DNA of 38,790 bases, from positions 1 to 38,790 of the forward strand of contig CAZAXX010000013.1 of assembly GCA_964489265.1 (NCBI GenBank), read 5' to 3'. The position numbers were made by a program, and so were the translations under genes. A model generated the notes under the pieces. The model saw nothing but the letters and a program-made list of their open reading frames with translations, was not told the DNA's origin and ran no database searches. Position 1 is the first letter of the stretch; each line of letters starts with the position of its first letter. This document shows, piece after piece, positions 16,532-25,058 of this stretch. Origin of the DNA: CAYRUP01 sp964489265 (GTDB lineage: Bacteria > Pseudomonadota > Gammaproteobacteria > DSM-16500).

Positions 16532-17068
16532 TTACGGAAGCATAATAATTAATACTTGCAGCAAAATCATAGCTGGAATAGGCGAAAAATCAATGCCATT
16601 AACCGGCGGAAGAATGCGCTTGACCGGCGTCAAGATGGGAGACGTAATCTGTTCTAACACTTGACCTGCTGGCGAAAACCCTGGTTGAAACCAGCTTAAC
16701 AGCGCTTGTAACAAAATCGCGTAGAAAAAAGTGTTGAGAATTATTTTTATCGTATCCAAAAACGCTAACAGAATGACGGCAGCTATTTGCGGAAGTCCAG
16801 CGTACAGCATGCTTAATAAAGTAATTTTTAGCATTTCAAAAACAATAATTAAAAGCAGTGTTGAAAATTCAATGCCACGATAATTAGGTATCACACGACG
16901 CAATGGCGCAACCAGTGGTTGCGTGAGCTTGATAATGAATTGTGTGAGTGGATTGAAATAATTAGCGCGCGCAAAAGCAAGTATCAAACGCAACACTAAC
17001 ACTAAAATATATAAATTAAAAAGAGTGCCAATTAAAAACATTCCAGCACGCGTTAAACTGTCAGACAT
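16532..17068 (-). CDS. yggT: YggT family membrane protein
   Basis: Two tandem YggT units, each a pair of membrane helices around a loop with TQPLVAPLRRVIP (first copy) or TSPILTPVKRILPP (second copy). This double form of about 180 residues is typical of gammaproteobacteria. Function is not firmly known; it may take part in membrane or osmotic-stress processes. The frame continues upstream into proC; ATG 17068 with AGGA eight bases ahead is chosen, one base after the proC stop. Confidence 0.93.
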   Translation of the reverse strand: MSDSLTRAGMFLIGTLFNLYILVLVLRLILAFARANYFNPLTQFIIKLTQPLVAPLRRVIPNYRGIEFSTLLLIIVFEMLKITLLSMLYAGLPQIAAVILLAFLDTIKIILNTFFYAILLQALLSWFQPGFSPAGQVLEQITSPILTPVKRILPPVNGIDFSPIPAMILLQVLIIMLP

Positions 17069-17069
17069 A

Positions 17070-17903
17070 TTATTTTTCCTTTTTGCCAAATAATTTAGCT
17101 AATTCTTCAGAGCGATTTTTTGCGGTATTTAAGGCATTTTTAAATAATTCGGATAACTGCCCTTCTTCTAAAATACGCAACGCCGCTTCTGTTGTGCCGC
17201 CAGGTGATGTAACACGCTGACGTAATTCATGGGCAGATGCATCGCTTTCCATGGCCATACGCGCGGAGCCAACGGCGGTTTGTAACGTAAGCAAGCGCGC
17301 AGTTTCTTCTGGCAGACCTAATTTTTCGCCTGCTGCTTGCATTGCTTCAATGACCAGGAAAAAATAAGCGGGACCTGAGCCTGATAATGCAGTGACAGCA
17401 TCCATTTGCGCTTCATCCTGCAACCATACCACCATGCCGACTGCGCGCAGCATCGTTTCAGCCAAATCATGTTGCTGCGTTGTCACAAAAGAATTGGCAT
17501 AAAGTGCAGTCGCGCCTGCACGAATCAAGGCAGGTGTGTTTGGCATGCAGCGCACAATAGGCATGTGACCACCCAACCAATTTTGCAAATCTTCTACACG
17601 AATGCCAGCCGCCACCGAAATGACTAACGGTTTTTTGGTTTGGATAACGTGAGAAAATTCGTGTGTAATCGTTGCGATGGCCTGAGGTTTCACCGCAAGA
17701 ATAATCACATCTGCTGTTGCAACGGCTTCGCTATTATTTTCAGTCGTGTTCACATTAAATTGCTTGCGCATGAGATGCAATTTTTCTGGATCAGCATCCG
17801 TGATAGTCAGCTGTTTGCTAGGAAATTCATTTGCAATCAAGCCACCCAGCAAACTTGCGCCCATGTTGCCGGCGCCGATAATGGTGATGTTGCTAGTGTG
17901 CAT
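17070..17903 (-). CDS. proC: Pyrroline-5-carboxylate reductase
   Basis: Last step of proline synthesis: NAD(P)H reduction of pyrroline-5-carboxylate. The Rossmann motif GAGNMGASLLGGL is at the N-terminus. VRCMPNTPALIRAGATALYA, ALSGSGPAYFF and the end signature VTSPGGTTEAALRIL are all clear. The frame extends to 17942, but ATG 17903 has AAGGAA five bases ahead and gives the standard 277-residue protein. First gene of the proC-yggT-rdgB-yadGH operon. Confidence 0.97.
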   Translation of the reverse strand: MHTSNITIIGAGNMGASLLGGLIANEFPSKQLTITDADPEKLHLMRKQFNVNTTENNSEAVATADVIILAVKPQAIATITHEFSHVIQTKKPLVISVAAGIRVEDLQNWLGGHMPIVRCMPNTPALIRAGATALYANSFVTTQQHDLAETMLRAVGMVVWLQDEAQMDAVTALSGSGPAYFFLVIEAMQAAGEKLGLPEETARLLTLQTAVGSARMAMESDASAHELRQRVTSPGGTTEAALRILEEGQLSELFKNALNTAKNRSEELAKLFGKKEK

Positions 17904-17957
17904 AAAAAGTTCCTTAAAAATTTGCAAAATAGGATACCACACTTTAGCTTTTGTCCG

Positions 17958-18053
17958 TCACCCCGCGACGCTTTTTAAGCGGGACCCAGTGCCTTTTGAC
18001 TCAATATGCCGAAAAAAGGCACTGGGTCCCGCTTAAAAAGCGTCGCGGGATGA
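17958..18053. repeat. Long near-perfect inverted repeat, 40-base arms
   Basis: The arm at 17958-17997 is the reverse complement of 18014-18053 with one mismatch; the loop is 16 bases. The outer ends carry TCACCCCGCGACG and CGTCGCGGGATGA, an end motif shared with the repeat at 21881-22089. It lies between the divergent proC and the CaaX gene. It has the look of a non-autonomous mobile or REP-type element; no ORF inside. Confidence 0.9.
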
Positions 18054-18083
18054 ACTTGACGTGAACTATTAGGCCTGCTTAAG

Positions 18084-19016
18084 ATGACTAACATTTTTTT
18101 AAGGCAAAAAAATAATATGTTTTGTAGTTGTACTTTATTTTCAGGCAACGCGCAGACTAACAGTCATTTCAAGTTTGGCGGGCCACGCCGTCTCTATAAA
18201 TTTAAACACAGAAATACTACGATTATCGTAATTGGCAGCACCCATGGCAAACTACGAGCGGGATACGCACAAGAATATTCAACTGTTGTTAACCGCGTTG
18301 CTAAAGAACAACCGACAAAATTATTTTTAAATAATGAGAACCGGCATGATGATGATTTTTTTGATTGCATAAATGCACTTTCCGAAGTGGCAAAAATGCC
18401 GCCTAATTTGAGCCAATATAATGAAGATTTTTTGGGATATATTCGTTTTTTAAATTTAACAGTCGAGTTAACTAACTTAACAGCAAGGCGCCAAATTGCT
18501 GCGCAGTGTAAGAAAGAATTTTCCATGGCAGATTATTCAAGATTTGTAGAATACCATTTAGATCAGATAAGCGAGTTATCTCAAAAATATTTAGCCGCAC
18601 TTGGCGTATCACTTGATAACCTTTATCTATATTTGTCGGATAGCTATATGCTCGTCAATCAAATTGAAGATGAATATAAAGAAAATAAAAACGTGTCTCT
18701 GATCAAGCGCTGTATCAAAAGGCCGATAAATTATAGTAAAGAATTGCTTACTCTTCAGCGACGGTTCACAGTAAGTTGTTTGGCTGTCGAGTTACTCGAC
18801 GATCTTTTGGATCAAATAAAAAATGAAACTGCGCCCAGTAAAACATTCATAGTCGTAACAGAAAAATCACATGCGAATGACTTGGCAGAGCTGTTAAAAA
18901 CTATTTGTTCTTTAGTTTCTTCAAACAAAGCGGATAAAAACTCGGTGATAACGCCGAATACGCTCATGGATTTTATAAGTCCAAGATCTTTTAGAAACAG
19001 ATGTTCCATCATGTAA
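18084..19016 (+). CDS. TraB-like protein ending in a CaaX box (candidate host-prenylated effector)
   Basis: 310 residues, not a named protein. IIVIGSTHG (47-55) followed by a helix and QPTKLFLNNE resembles the opening of TraB/TIKI-type domains (VGTxH, then a strand with E). TFIVVTEKSHANDLAELL near the C-terminus resembles their late histidine block. The last residues are R-N-R-C307-S-I-M310, a C-a-a-X box of the farnesylation type behind basic residues. Bacteria have no prenyltransferase for this, so it matters only inside a eukaryotic cell. No signal peptide; delivery would need a type IV system. Start may be ATG 18084 or 18117. Monocistronic. Confidence 0.6.
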   Translation: MTNIFLRQKNNMFCSCTLFSGNAQTNSHFKFGGPRRLYKFKHRNTTIIVIGSTHGKLRAGYAQEYSTVVNRVAKEQPTKLFLNNENRHDDDFFDCINALSEVAKMPPNLSQYNEDFLGYIRFLNLTVELTNLTARRQIAAQCKKEFSMADYSRFVEYHLDQISELSQKYLAALGVSLDNLYLYLSDSYMLVNQIEDEYKENKNVSLIKRCIKRPINYSKELLTLQRRFTVSCLAVELLDDLLDQIKNETAPSKTFIVVTEKSHANDLAELLKTICSLVSSNKADKNSVITPNTLMDFISPRSFRNRCSIM

Positions 19017-19104
19017 CTTGATGATAATTCAAAGTGTTGCCGAAGAAGTTGACGGTACTTTTTGAAGTGATATTCTAGCCTACATTAAACTCCAGGAGTC
19101 AAAA

Positions 19105-20046
19105 ATGGCTAAACCCTATTTAAGCATTGTTGTGCCCGTTTATAATGAGGCAGACAACCTCGAAAAGCTGTATCAACGCTTAACTAGCGTATTAGATAAT
19201 TATGGCAAATCGTATGAAATTGTCTGGGTCAACGACGGCAGCCGCGATCGCTCGGAAGCTATCTTAAATGAATTTTATAAAACGCGTCCTGACATTAATT
19301 GCATCGTGCATTTTAACGGTAATTTTGGCCAGCATATGGCGATTACTGCCGGATTTGAACACGCACAAGGCGATGTCATTGTGACGTTAGATGCGGACTT
19401 ACAAAATCCGCCGGAAGAAATTCCTAAATTAGTTGCAGCGATTGAAGCAGGTCATGACTACGTGGGCAGCATTCGCAAAAATCGTCAAGATAGCTGGTTT
19501 CGTCGCTATGCATCACGCCTCAATAATTCGATTCGTGCACGTATCACCGGAATCGTCATGACAGATCAAGGTTGTATGTTGCGTGCGTATAAACGTCATG
19601 TGGTCGATGCTGTTGTCTCGAGTCGAGAATCCAGTATTTATATTCCAGCGCTCGCGTACAGTTATGCAAGTAATCCAACAGAAGTTGAAGTCGAACACAG
19701 TGCACGTGCAGCAGGTGAATCAAAATATAATTTGTATAAATTGCTACGTTTGAATTTTGATTTAATGACGGGATTTTCTTTAGTTCCGTTACAAATGTTT
19801 ACGCTCTTTGGCATTCTCGTTTCAATGCTCAGCACGGTTTTTGTGATTTATCTCTTTATTCGCCGCATTTTTATTGGTCCAGAAGCAGAAGGGATGTTTA
19901 CCTTGTTTGCCATCGTGTATTTTTTATTTGGCGTGACGTTGATGGGACTCGGGATTGTGGGTGAATATATTGGACGTATTTACAAAGATGTGCGACAACG
20001 TCCGTTTTTTATTGTGCGAGAAAAATTAGGAAACAAGAATGACTAA
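19105..20046 (+). CDS. arnC: Undecaprenyl-phosphate formamido-arabinose transferase, ArnC-like
   Basis: GT2 glycosyltransferase that puts a formylated amino-sugar on undecaprenyl phosphate at the inner membrane. 313 residues. The N-terminal GT-A domain has SIVVPVYNEADNL, WVNDGSRDRS and the TLDADLQNPPEEIP metal-binding block. Two membrane helices occupy about 230-290, and the end FIVREKLG is typical. Length and layout match ArnC. An AGGAG ribosome site precedes it. It overlaps the ArnD gene by eight bases. Related dolichol-P-mannose-synthase-like enzymes are the alternative, but the ArnD neighbour decides. Confidence 0.88.
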   Translation: MAKPYLSIVVPVYNEADNLEKLYQRLTSVLDNYGKSYEIVWVNDGSRDRSEAILNEFYKTRPDINCIVHFNGNFGQHMAITAGFEHAQGDVIVTLDADLQNPPEEIPKLVAAIEAGHDYVGSIRKNRQDSWFRRYASRLNNSIRARITGIVMTDQGCMLRAYKRHVVDAVVSSRESSIYIPALAYSYASNPTEVEVEHSARAAGESKYNLYKLLRLNFDLMTGFSLVPLQMFTLFGILVSMLSTVFVIYLFIRRIFIGPEAEGMFTLFAIVYFLFGVTLMGLGIVGEYIGRIYKDVRQRPFFIVREKLGNKND

Positions 20047-20941
20047 ACAAATCGCGATAAAAATTGATGTAGACACTGATCGTGGTACTCGAATTGGCGT
20101 GCCCAATTTATTAAAGTTATTTGCTGAATTAGAAATTCCAGCGACGTTTTTATTTTCGTTAGGCCCAGACAACACTGGGCGTGCCATCAAACGCATTTTT
20201 CGTCCCGGATTTTTGAAAAAAGTTAGTCGTAGTAGTGTTGTCAGTGTTTATGGCATTCGTACACTTTTAAATGGCACATTGCTGCCGGGCCCACACATTG
20301 GTAAGCGTAATCAAAATGTGATGCTTGCTGCGCACAAAGCAGGCCATGAAGTGGGCATTCATTGTTATGATCATATTCGTTGGCAAGATGGTTTGGCGAA
20401 TATGACGAAAGAAGAAGTGTTTGCTGAGTTTGAAAAAGCACGCGTGGAATTTCAACGTATTTTTGATTTTCCAGCAAAAACAGCGGGTGCGGCAGGTTGG
20501 CAAGCCAACGCAGCAAGCCTGGCTGCGTATGATGCGGCAAATTTATTTTATGCCAGTGATGCACGCGGAACATTTCCATTTTATCCGCGAGTGGATGGCA
20601 AAACATTTAATACATTACAAATTCCAACCAATTTACCAACCCTGGATGAATTGTTAGGGCGTCCTGAATTTCCGCTGGAAAGTTTGACGGATTTTTATTT
20701 AAATCGTCTGGTCGACACCATGACAAATACGCTCACAACACATGCAGAAATTGAAGGGATGAAATATTTGGATTGGTTTAGAGAATTTTTGCTGAAAGCA
20801 AAAGCGCAAAATATAAAATTTGTGAAGGGAGAAGATATTGCGAAAGAATTATTAAAAAATCCTGCGACCATTTCTGTTTGTGATTTGGTGCAAGGCGAAA
20901 TTGATGGACGTAGTGGCACATTGGCTTTACAACGAGGATGA
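20039..20941 (+). CDS. arnD: Formamido-arabinose-phosphoundecaprenol deformylase, ArnD-like
   Basis: NodB-type polysaccharide deacetylase that removes the formyl group from the lipid-linked sugar made by ArnC. 300 residues. The metal/catalytic D10-V-D12 is in IKIDVDTDRGTRIGVPNL; the histidines are in GHEVGIHCYDHIRWQD; TAGAAGWQAN and FYASDARG follow. Length fits E. coli ArnD. It overlaps arnC by eight bases and sits six bases before the formyltransferase. Confidence 0.9.
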   Translation: MTKQIAIKIDVDTDRGTRIGVPNLLKLFAELEIPATFLFSLGPDNTGRAIKRIFRPGFLKKVSRSSVVSVYGIRTLLNGTLLPGPHIGKRNQNVMLAAHKAGHEVGIHCYDHIRWQDGLANMTKEEVFAEFEKARVEFQRIFDFPAKTAGAAGWQANAASLAAYDAANLFYASDARGTFPFYPRVDGKTFNTLQIPTNLPTLDELLGRPEFPLESLTDFYLNRLVDTMTNTLTTHAEIEGMKYLDWFREFLLKAKAQNIKFVKGEDIAKELLKNPATISVCDLVQGEIDGRSGTLALQRG

Positions 20942-20947
20942 ATCAAA

Positions 20948-21871
20948 ATGAAGGTTTTTTTATTTACTGGATCGCGTCGTGGTCATGCGGTTCTTAAAAA
21001 ATTAATTGCAGCGAAAGCAACAATTTGCGGTATTTTATGTTTAGTTGAAGATCCACATGAAGAACAGTTTCACCCAAGAGTCACTGAAATTGCGAAAGAA
21101 CATGGAATTCCCATATTTTATTCGGATAAAGTGAAGTCGTCTGAGTACAGTCAAATTTTACGAGAAATAAAACCAGACATCGCGTTCGCCATTGGCTGGC
21201 GTTATTTGATTACGAAAGAAGCGTATGAAATTCCACCGAAGGGTACGTTAATTATTCACGATTCTCTGCTGCCAAAATACCGTGGTTTTGCACCGATGAA
21301 TTGGGCGATTATCAATGGTGAAACTGCAACAGGTGTTACTTTATTTCATATTGCAGAAGGCGTGGATTGCGGTCCTATTGTCGATCAGTTGCAAACAGAT
21401 ATTACGATGGATGACACTGCAAAAACTGTCGATGAAAAAGTAATAAAATTATATGAAGAAATTGTTGCAAAAAATTTACCTGTTTTGGCGGAAGGAAAAG
21501 TATCTGCAATTCCACAAGATGAAGCTCTCGCAACTTATACCTGCAAGCGCACGCCGGAAGATGGTGAAATAAATTGGCAGCTGACGGCAGTACAAATTTA
21601 TAATTTTATTCGTGGATTAACGCATCCGTTTCCGGGTGCATATACGACATTGCGTGGTAGAAAGGTGCTGATCTGGGGCGCAGAATTGCCTTCGCATAAA
21701 GATGTTTATGTGGGTAATGTTCCAGGCCGCATCATAGGAAAACGCAATGGAATGATTGAAGTGTTAACTGGGAATGGTGTGTTGCGTTTGAGTCGGCTTC
21801 AGTTTGTTGATGAAGATGAGAAAGATGCGTTGGATATTCCTGTGAGTGTGAAAGATACGTTTGGGAAATAA
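20948..21871 (+). CDS. UDP-amino-sugar formyltransferase (ArnA N-domain-like, standalone)
   Basis: Folate-dependent formyltransferase domain with C-terminal OB-like part, 307 residues. It matches the first half of ArnA but lacks the UDP-glucuronate decarboxylase half. HDSLLPKYRG, INGETATGVTLF and GVDCGPIVDQ are present. In the catalytic triad of E. coli ArnA (N102, H104, D140) the histidine and aspartate fall at identical positions here, but residue 102 is Ile. It probably supplies the formylated sugar that ArnC transfers and ArnD deformylates. ArnB, ArnT and the decarboxylase are not in the window. Confidence 0.82.
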   Translation: MKVFLFTGSRRGHAVLKKLIAAKATICGILCLVEDPHEEQFHPRVTEIAKEHGIPIFYSDKVKSSEYSQILREIKPDIAFAIGWRYLITKEAYEIPPKGTLIIHDSLLPKYRGFAPMNWAIINGETATGVTLFHIAEGVDCGPIVDQLQTDITMDDTAKTVDEKVIKLYEEIVAKNLPVLAEGKVSAIPQDEALATYTCKRTPEDGEINWQLTAVQIYNFIRGLTHPFPGAYTTLRGRKVLIWGAELPSHKDVYVGNVPGRIIGKRNGMIEVLTGNGVLRLSRLQFVDEDEKDALDIPVSVKDTFGK

Positions 21872-21880
21872 CCGCACCAT

Positions 21881-22089
21881 GTCATCCCGCGACGTTTCTT
21901 GTAGGGGCGGACCTATGTGTCCGTCCGGCAACCTTAATTGTTTAGTCAGGGCGGACNNNNNNNNNNCCCCACCTCCAACCCCCCGCCGTTTGTCTGCGGG
22001 GCACTCAGTTTCCCTCCCCCCGCCCTCATTATTATTTACGCGCCTCTCCATCCATAGGTCCGCCCCTACAAGAAACGTCGTGGGATGAC
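21881..22089. repeat. Inverted repeat with 37-base arms enclosing a sequence gap
   Basis: The arm at 21881-21917 is the reverse complement of 22053-22089 with one mismatch; outer ends GTCATCCCGCGACG and CGTCGTGGGATGAC match the end motif of the repeat at 17958-18053. An internal part resembles the GGGCGNACACATAGGTNCGCCC repeat at 29358-29384. The interior is pyrimidine-rich and contains the assembly gap; no credible ORF. Covers the whole intergenic stretch between the formyltransferase and the next gene. Confidence 0.85.
21957..21966. other. Assembly gap (10 N)
   Basis: Ten unresolved bases inside a repeat. The true length is probably unknown. The C-rich sequence to the right of it is unlike the rest of the window and may be low quality. 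Confidence 0.95.
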
Positions 22090-22093
22090 GGTA

Positions 22094-22948
22094 TTAGGTT
22101 GAGGTTGAGCCTGACCCTTTGCGGGGAGTAGATGGCTGTTTTGCCACTTCTTCCTTTTCATCTTCAGATTCTGCCGCGTGAATTATTACTTCCATTGAGT
22201 CTCTATCTGACCCTGATCCTGCCACGGAGTCTCTACTAAACATTTGCGTTCGTGCTCTTCCTGAAGCTGCTTTAGGTGCTGTCGGTTTAATTGCATCATA
22301 AACAAGATAATCGCTATTATCTTTATAATTTTCCCTTAAAATAAGCCCGATTCCGCGATAAAACATATGATCCTTAGGCTCTCTCCCTAGAATTGCTATA
22401 AATTCACTAATCGCTTGGTTTGTTTGTACCTCATCTAGCGATATTTTTTTAAAAGCAGGGTGTTTTTCACGAAAATATTCGATAGCCCTGCCTACAAAGG
22501 CTTTTTCTAATCCAGCTATAATGTTTTGTGGATAGTTTGGGGAACGTATAGCGGCATTTTTTTTTCGTGTATTTTCATTTATTTTGCTTTGTATCTGTTC
22601 ATGAAACGCAAGTGCGGCTTCGCGGTTTTCTTCAGCTATTTCTAGCTGCTTCTGCCGCAGCATTTTTTTCTGAGTAGTAGGAGCAGCTAACTCTTCTAGA
22701 AATGCCGTGTTACTTTTGCTCTCTCTTTCACTGAGCTTACCTTGAGACAGCGCAACTGATTGTTGAGCTGACTCTAAATTCAGCACAGCATCTTCATAGT
22801 CACTTTCAACTTTTGATGCTAGTCTTGCTCTATCAACAAATCCCTCTAGATCTGGCGCATTCTTTCCTGCTATCCACTTGTTCTTTTTGTTGTAGTCGTT
22901 TTGGAGAGCAGTCAACATAGCAAGTAACTTATCGGCATGTAACGGCAT
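22094..22948 (-). CDS. Unknown coiled-coil protein with acidic C-terminus (candidate effector)
   Basis: 284 residues, no signal peptide, no membrane helix. Residues about 35-140 are rich in E, K, Q and A with heptad-like spacing, probably coiled coil. A compact segment follows (PNYPQNIIAGLEKAFVGRA to LVYDAIKP), then a Ser/Arg-rich tail. The last 35 residues hold ESEDEKEEVAKQ before a polar end, resembling the E-block signal of Dot/Icm type IV substrates. Not recognised otherwise. The stop codon lies only five bases from the inverted repeat. Start ATG 22948; the ribosome site GAGGAG is about nine bases ahead. Confidence 0.65.
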   Translation of the reverse strand: MPLHADKLLAMLTALQNDYNKKNKWIAGKNAPDLEGFVDRARLASKVESDYEDAVLNLESAQQSVALSQGKLSERESKSNTAFLEELAAPTTQKKMLRQKQLEIAEENREAALAFHEQIQSKINENTRKKNAAIRSPNYPQNIIAGLEKAFVGRAIEYFREKHPAFKKISLDEVQTNQAISEFIAILGREPKDHMFYRGIGLILRENYKDNSDYLVYDAIKPTAPKAASGRARTQMFSRDSVAGSGSDRDSMEVIIHAAESEDEKEEVAKQPSTPRKGSGSTST

Positions 22949-23056
22949 GACACGACTCCTCGGAAGTCTATAGTCTATGCATATAATTATAGCACAAAAT
23001 GTAACCTATTGATTTTAATTAAACCAGCGAGTCGGTATCTCAATACTTTCAATCAA

Positions 23057-24976
23057 TTAATGCCCAAAGTCCCAACCATCAAACCGATAATGCACGTAAG
23101 GCTTTCCACTCGTACCCGTCACCGTTTCAAGCTTGCGAGCGAAGATGCGAATGTTGCTGTCTTTTATTTTGAAGGTAGACACTTCAACATTTTCTCCATG
23201 TATGGTTTGGTAACTCTCATCCGTAGTTTGTATACCAACCGCGCCTACCTTGGTTTTATTACTTTGATGAGTGCCATGGATTTCTCCAATTTCCAGTCGG
23301 CTTAAAATACGGGCTGAAGATAAATATTCTTTTACTTCATCAAATATGGCTGTATCAATTGATCCCCAGGCACGTCCTTCGGGTAACCAGGGTACGTGCA
23401 ATTCGAATGCCGTATGCGCGCTATCCGGTTTTTCTTCATTATTAGGAATTCGTACACCATAAGAAAACTCGACATCATCATCTTTCGGTAACACTTTATT
23501 TTTATGTGCTGTCGGAGCGATTTTTTTAGTTTCGGTATTTTCTGAATCAGGTATTTTATTTTTTTGTTTGTGTTTTGTATTAGGTAAATTGGTTGTTTTA
23601 CTTTCTAAAGAATACTGTTTTATATTTTCTAAAAAATTCTTTTCAGCAAGATTATACAACGCAGGATCTGCAGGTACATGTCCCAACGTTAAAATAGTTT
23701 CATCTAAAATGACATCTGGCGTAATCAAACCTAAAGCGGAAACATAATGCGGAATAATAAGCTTCGGTAATGATTTTATATCGCAATAATAAAATTTTTC
23801 TAAGAGACCATTTTCGCCCAAGCTATTAAAAAAATCCCATTGTAGCGACGGCGTTTTCAGTTGTTTTGTAATGTGAGTTAATTGCAGAAGAATATTTTGT
23901 TGATCTTTTTCCTGTAATGCAGCAGCACGAATTTTATTTTCTAAAATTCCTTTGATTTTAAGCATTTTAGCGTCATTTATATCAGTGTAACCAACATAGA
24001 TTTTGTCATTTTCCGATAATAATGCGGGAATATTTTCTTTGATTAAGATGCAATAAAGTTCGATGGCGAATTTTGATAATGACAATTCCAATTGTTTGCT
24101 TCCATCAAATAACTTGTCGATAGAGGCCGCGGCAGTTGAAAGGTCAAGTTCAAACATGGCAGATGATTTTGAGTCGCCTGTTTTCATTTTCCATTCTTGA
24201 TTAGAGAAATTTAACATGGCTAAACGATTTAGATATTTTTTTAATTGCTTGGGTGTATTGTAACTTAACCAAAGATTATAGAGTTGATTGTAGATAACTG
24301 AGCGTTGTACAACATTAAATATGAGTTGTGGAAAAAATAAAATTCGTGATGTCTCTTTTGGACGAGCGCCAAAAGAAATGGTAGGTCCATAAATATCGAT
24401 GTACACATCGATTCGGGTTTTTTCTCCGTAGAGAATCAGTGGAAGAAGAACGAAAATGCCAAAACCCAATAGTATTTCACCATTTTTTAATGAACGTTGT
24501 TGCGCGATGAATTTGCGTAACTCGATAAGTGATGCACGTGCTGTATTTTGCGAAGTTAAAGTTTTTTGAATGTTGGCAGTCGTATGTTGTTTTTTCTCCA
24601 TGCCCACGCCATTTGGAAATAATTTAAGAGTTAATGCAGAGGATGCTTGCCATAACTGATAACACAATACATAAAATCCAATTACAAGAGTGCTTATCAT
24701 AAAAAGTTGATGGAATATCGATTCCTTTATCACGGTTGGTTCAATGGGTTCTAAGCAACTTTCAATAAAATAGCCAATCTTAACGAGAGCTTCTGTGGGT
24801 ACATAGGCATTTTCTTTGCCCACTAACTGCATGGCTGAAACCGCAGTTGAAACGATTAAACTATTGAACGGATGGTTAATTTGACGAGCGAGATGTTTTA
24901 TTTCGCGAGTTAATCCATGCAGTGTAATAATTTGCTCTGGGGTGGGCGGCAATGGCTTTTCAGTAGTGTTTGGCAT
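23057..24976 (-). CDS. Large unknown protein with two membrane helices (candidate effector)
   Basis: About 639 residues. Two hydrophobic helices occupy about residues 90-110 and 166-184 counted from ATG 24976; most of the protein lies after them. A Lys/Thr-rich linker (KHKQKNKIPDSENTETKK) separates the helical middle from a C-terminal domain of about 140 residues rich in beta pattern (GVRIPNNEEK to YRFDGWDFGH). No family recognised. The longest frame starts at TTG 25012; the ATG is preferred although its ribosome site is weak. Separated by about 110 empty bases from the neighbour on the same strand. Confidence 0.65.
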   Translation of the reverse strand: MPNTTEKPLPPTPEQIITLHGLTREIKHLARQINHPFNSLIVSTAVSAMQLVGKENAYVPTEALVKIGYFIESCLEPIEPTVIKESIFHQLFMISTLVIGFYVLCYQLWQASSALTLKLFPNGVGMEKKQHTTANIQKTLTSQNTARASLIELRKFIAQQRSLKNGEILLGFGIFVLLPLILYGEKTRIDVYIDIYGPTISFGARPKETSRILFFPQLIFNVVQRSVIYNQLYNLWLSYNTPKQLKKYLNRLAMLNFSNQEWKMKTGDSKSSAMFELDLSTAAASIDKLFDGSKQLELSLSKFAIELYCILIKENIPALLSENDKIYVGYTDINDAKMLKIKGILENKIRAAALQEKDQQNILLQLTHITKQLKTPSLQWDFFNSLGENGLLEKFYYCDIKSLPKLIIPHYVSALGLITPDVILDETILTLGHVPADPALYNLAEKNFLENIKQYSLESKTTNLPNTKHKQKNKIPDSENTETKKIAPTAHKNKVLPKDDDVEFSYGVRIPNNEEKPDSAHTAFELHVPWLPEGRAWGSIDTAIFDEVKEYLSSARILSRLEIGEIHGTHQSNKTKVGAVGIQTTDESYQTIHGENVEVSTFKIKDSNIRIFARKLETVTGTSGKPYVHYRFDGWDFGH

Positions 24977-25058
24977 GGTGGCTAATATACCTGAAGTTGA
25001 TAAAAAGGACAATTTTTGATAGATTTGCAGGGCAGGCTAGGAATTTTAGGCAATTTTT

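Noticed and set aside
21764..22088. ORFs on both strands running across the N gap
   Set aside because: They overlap the real formyltransferase end or consist of repeat and C-rich sequence with unknown residues; no protein character.
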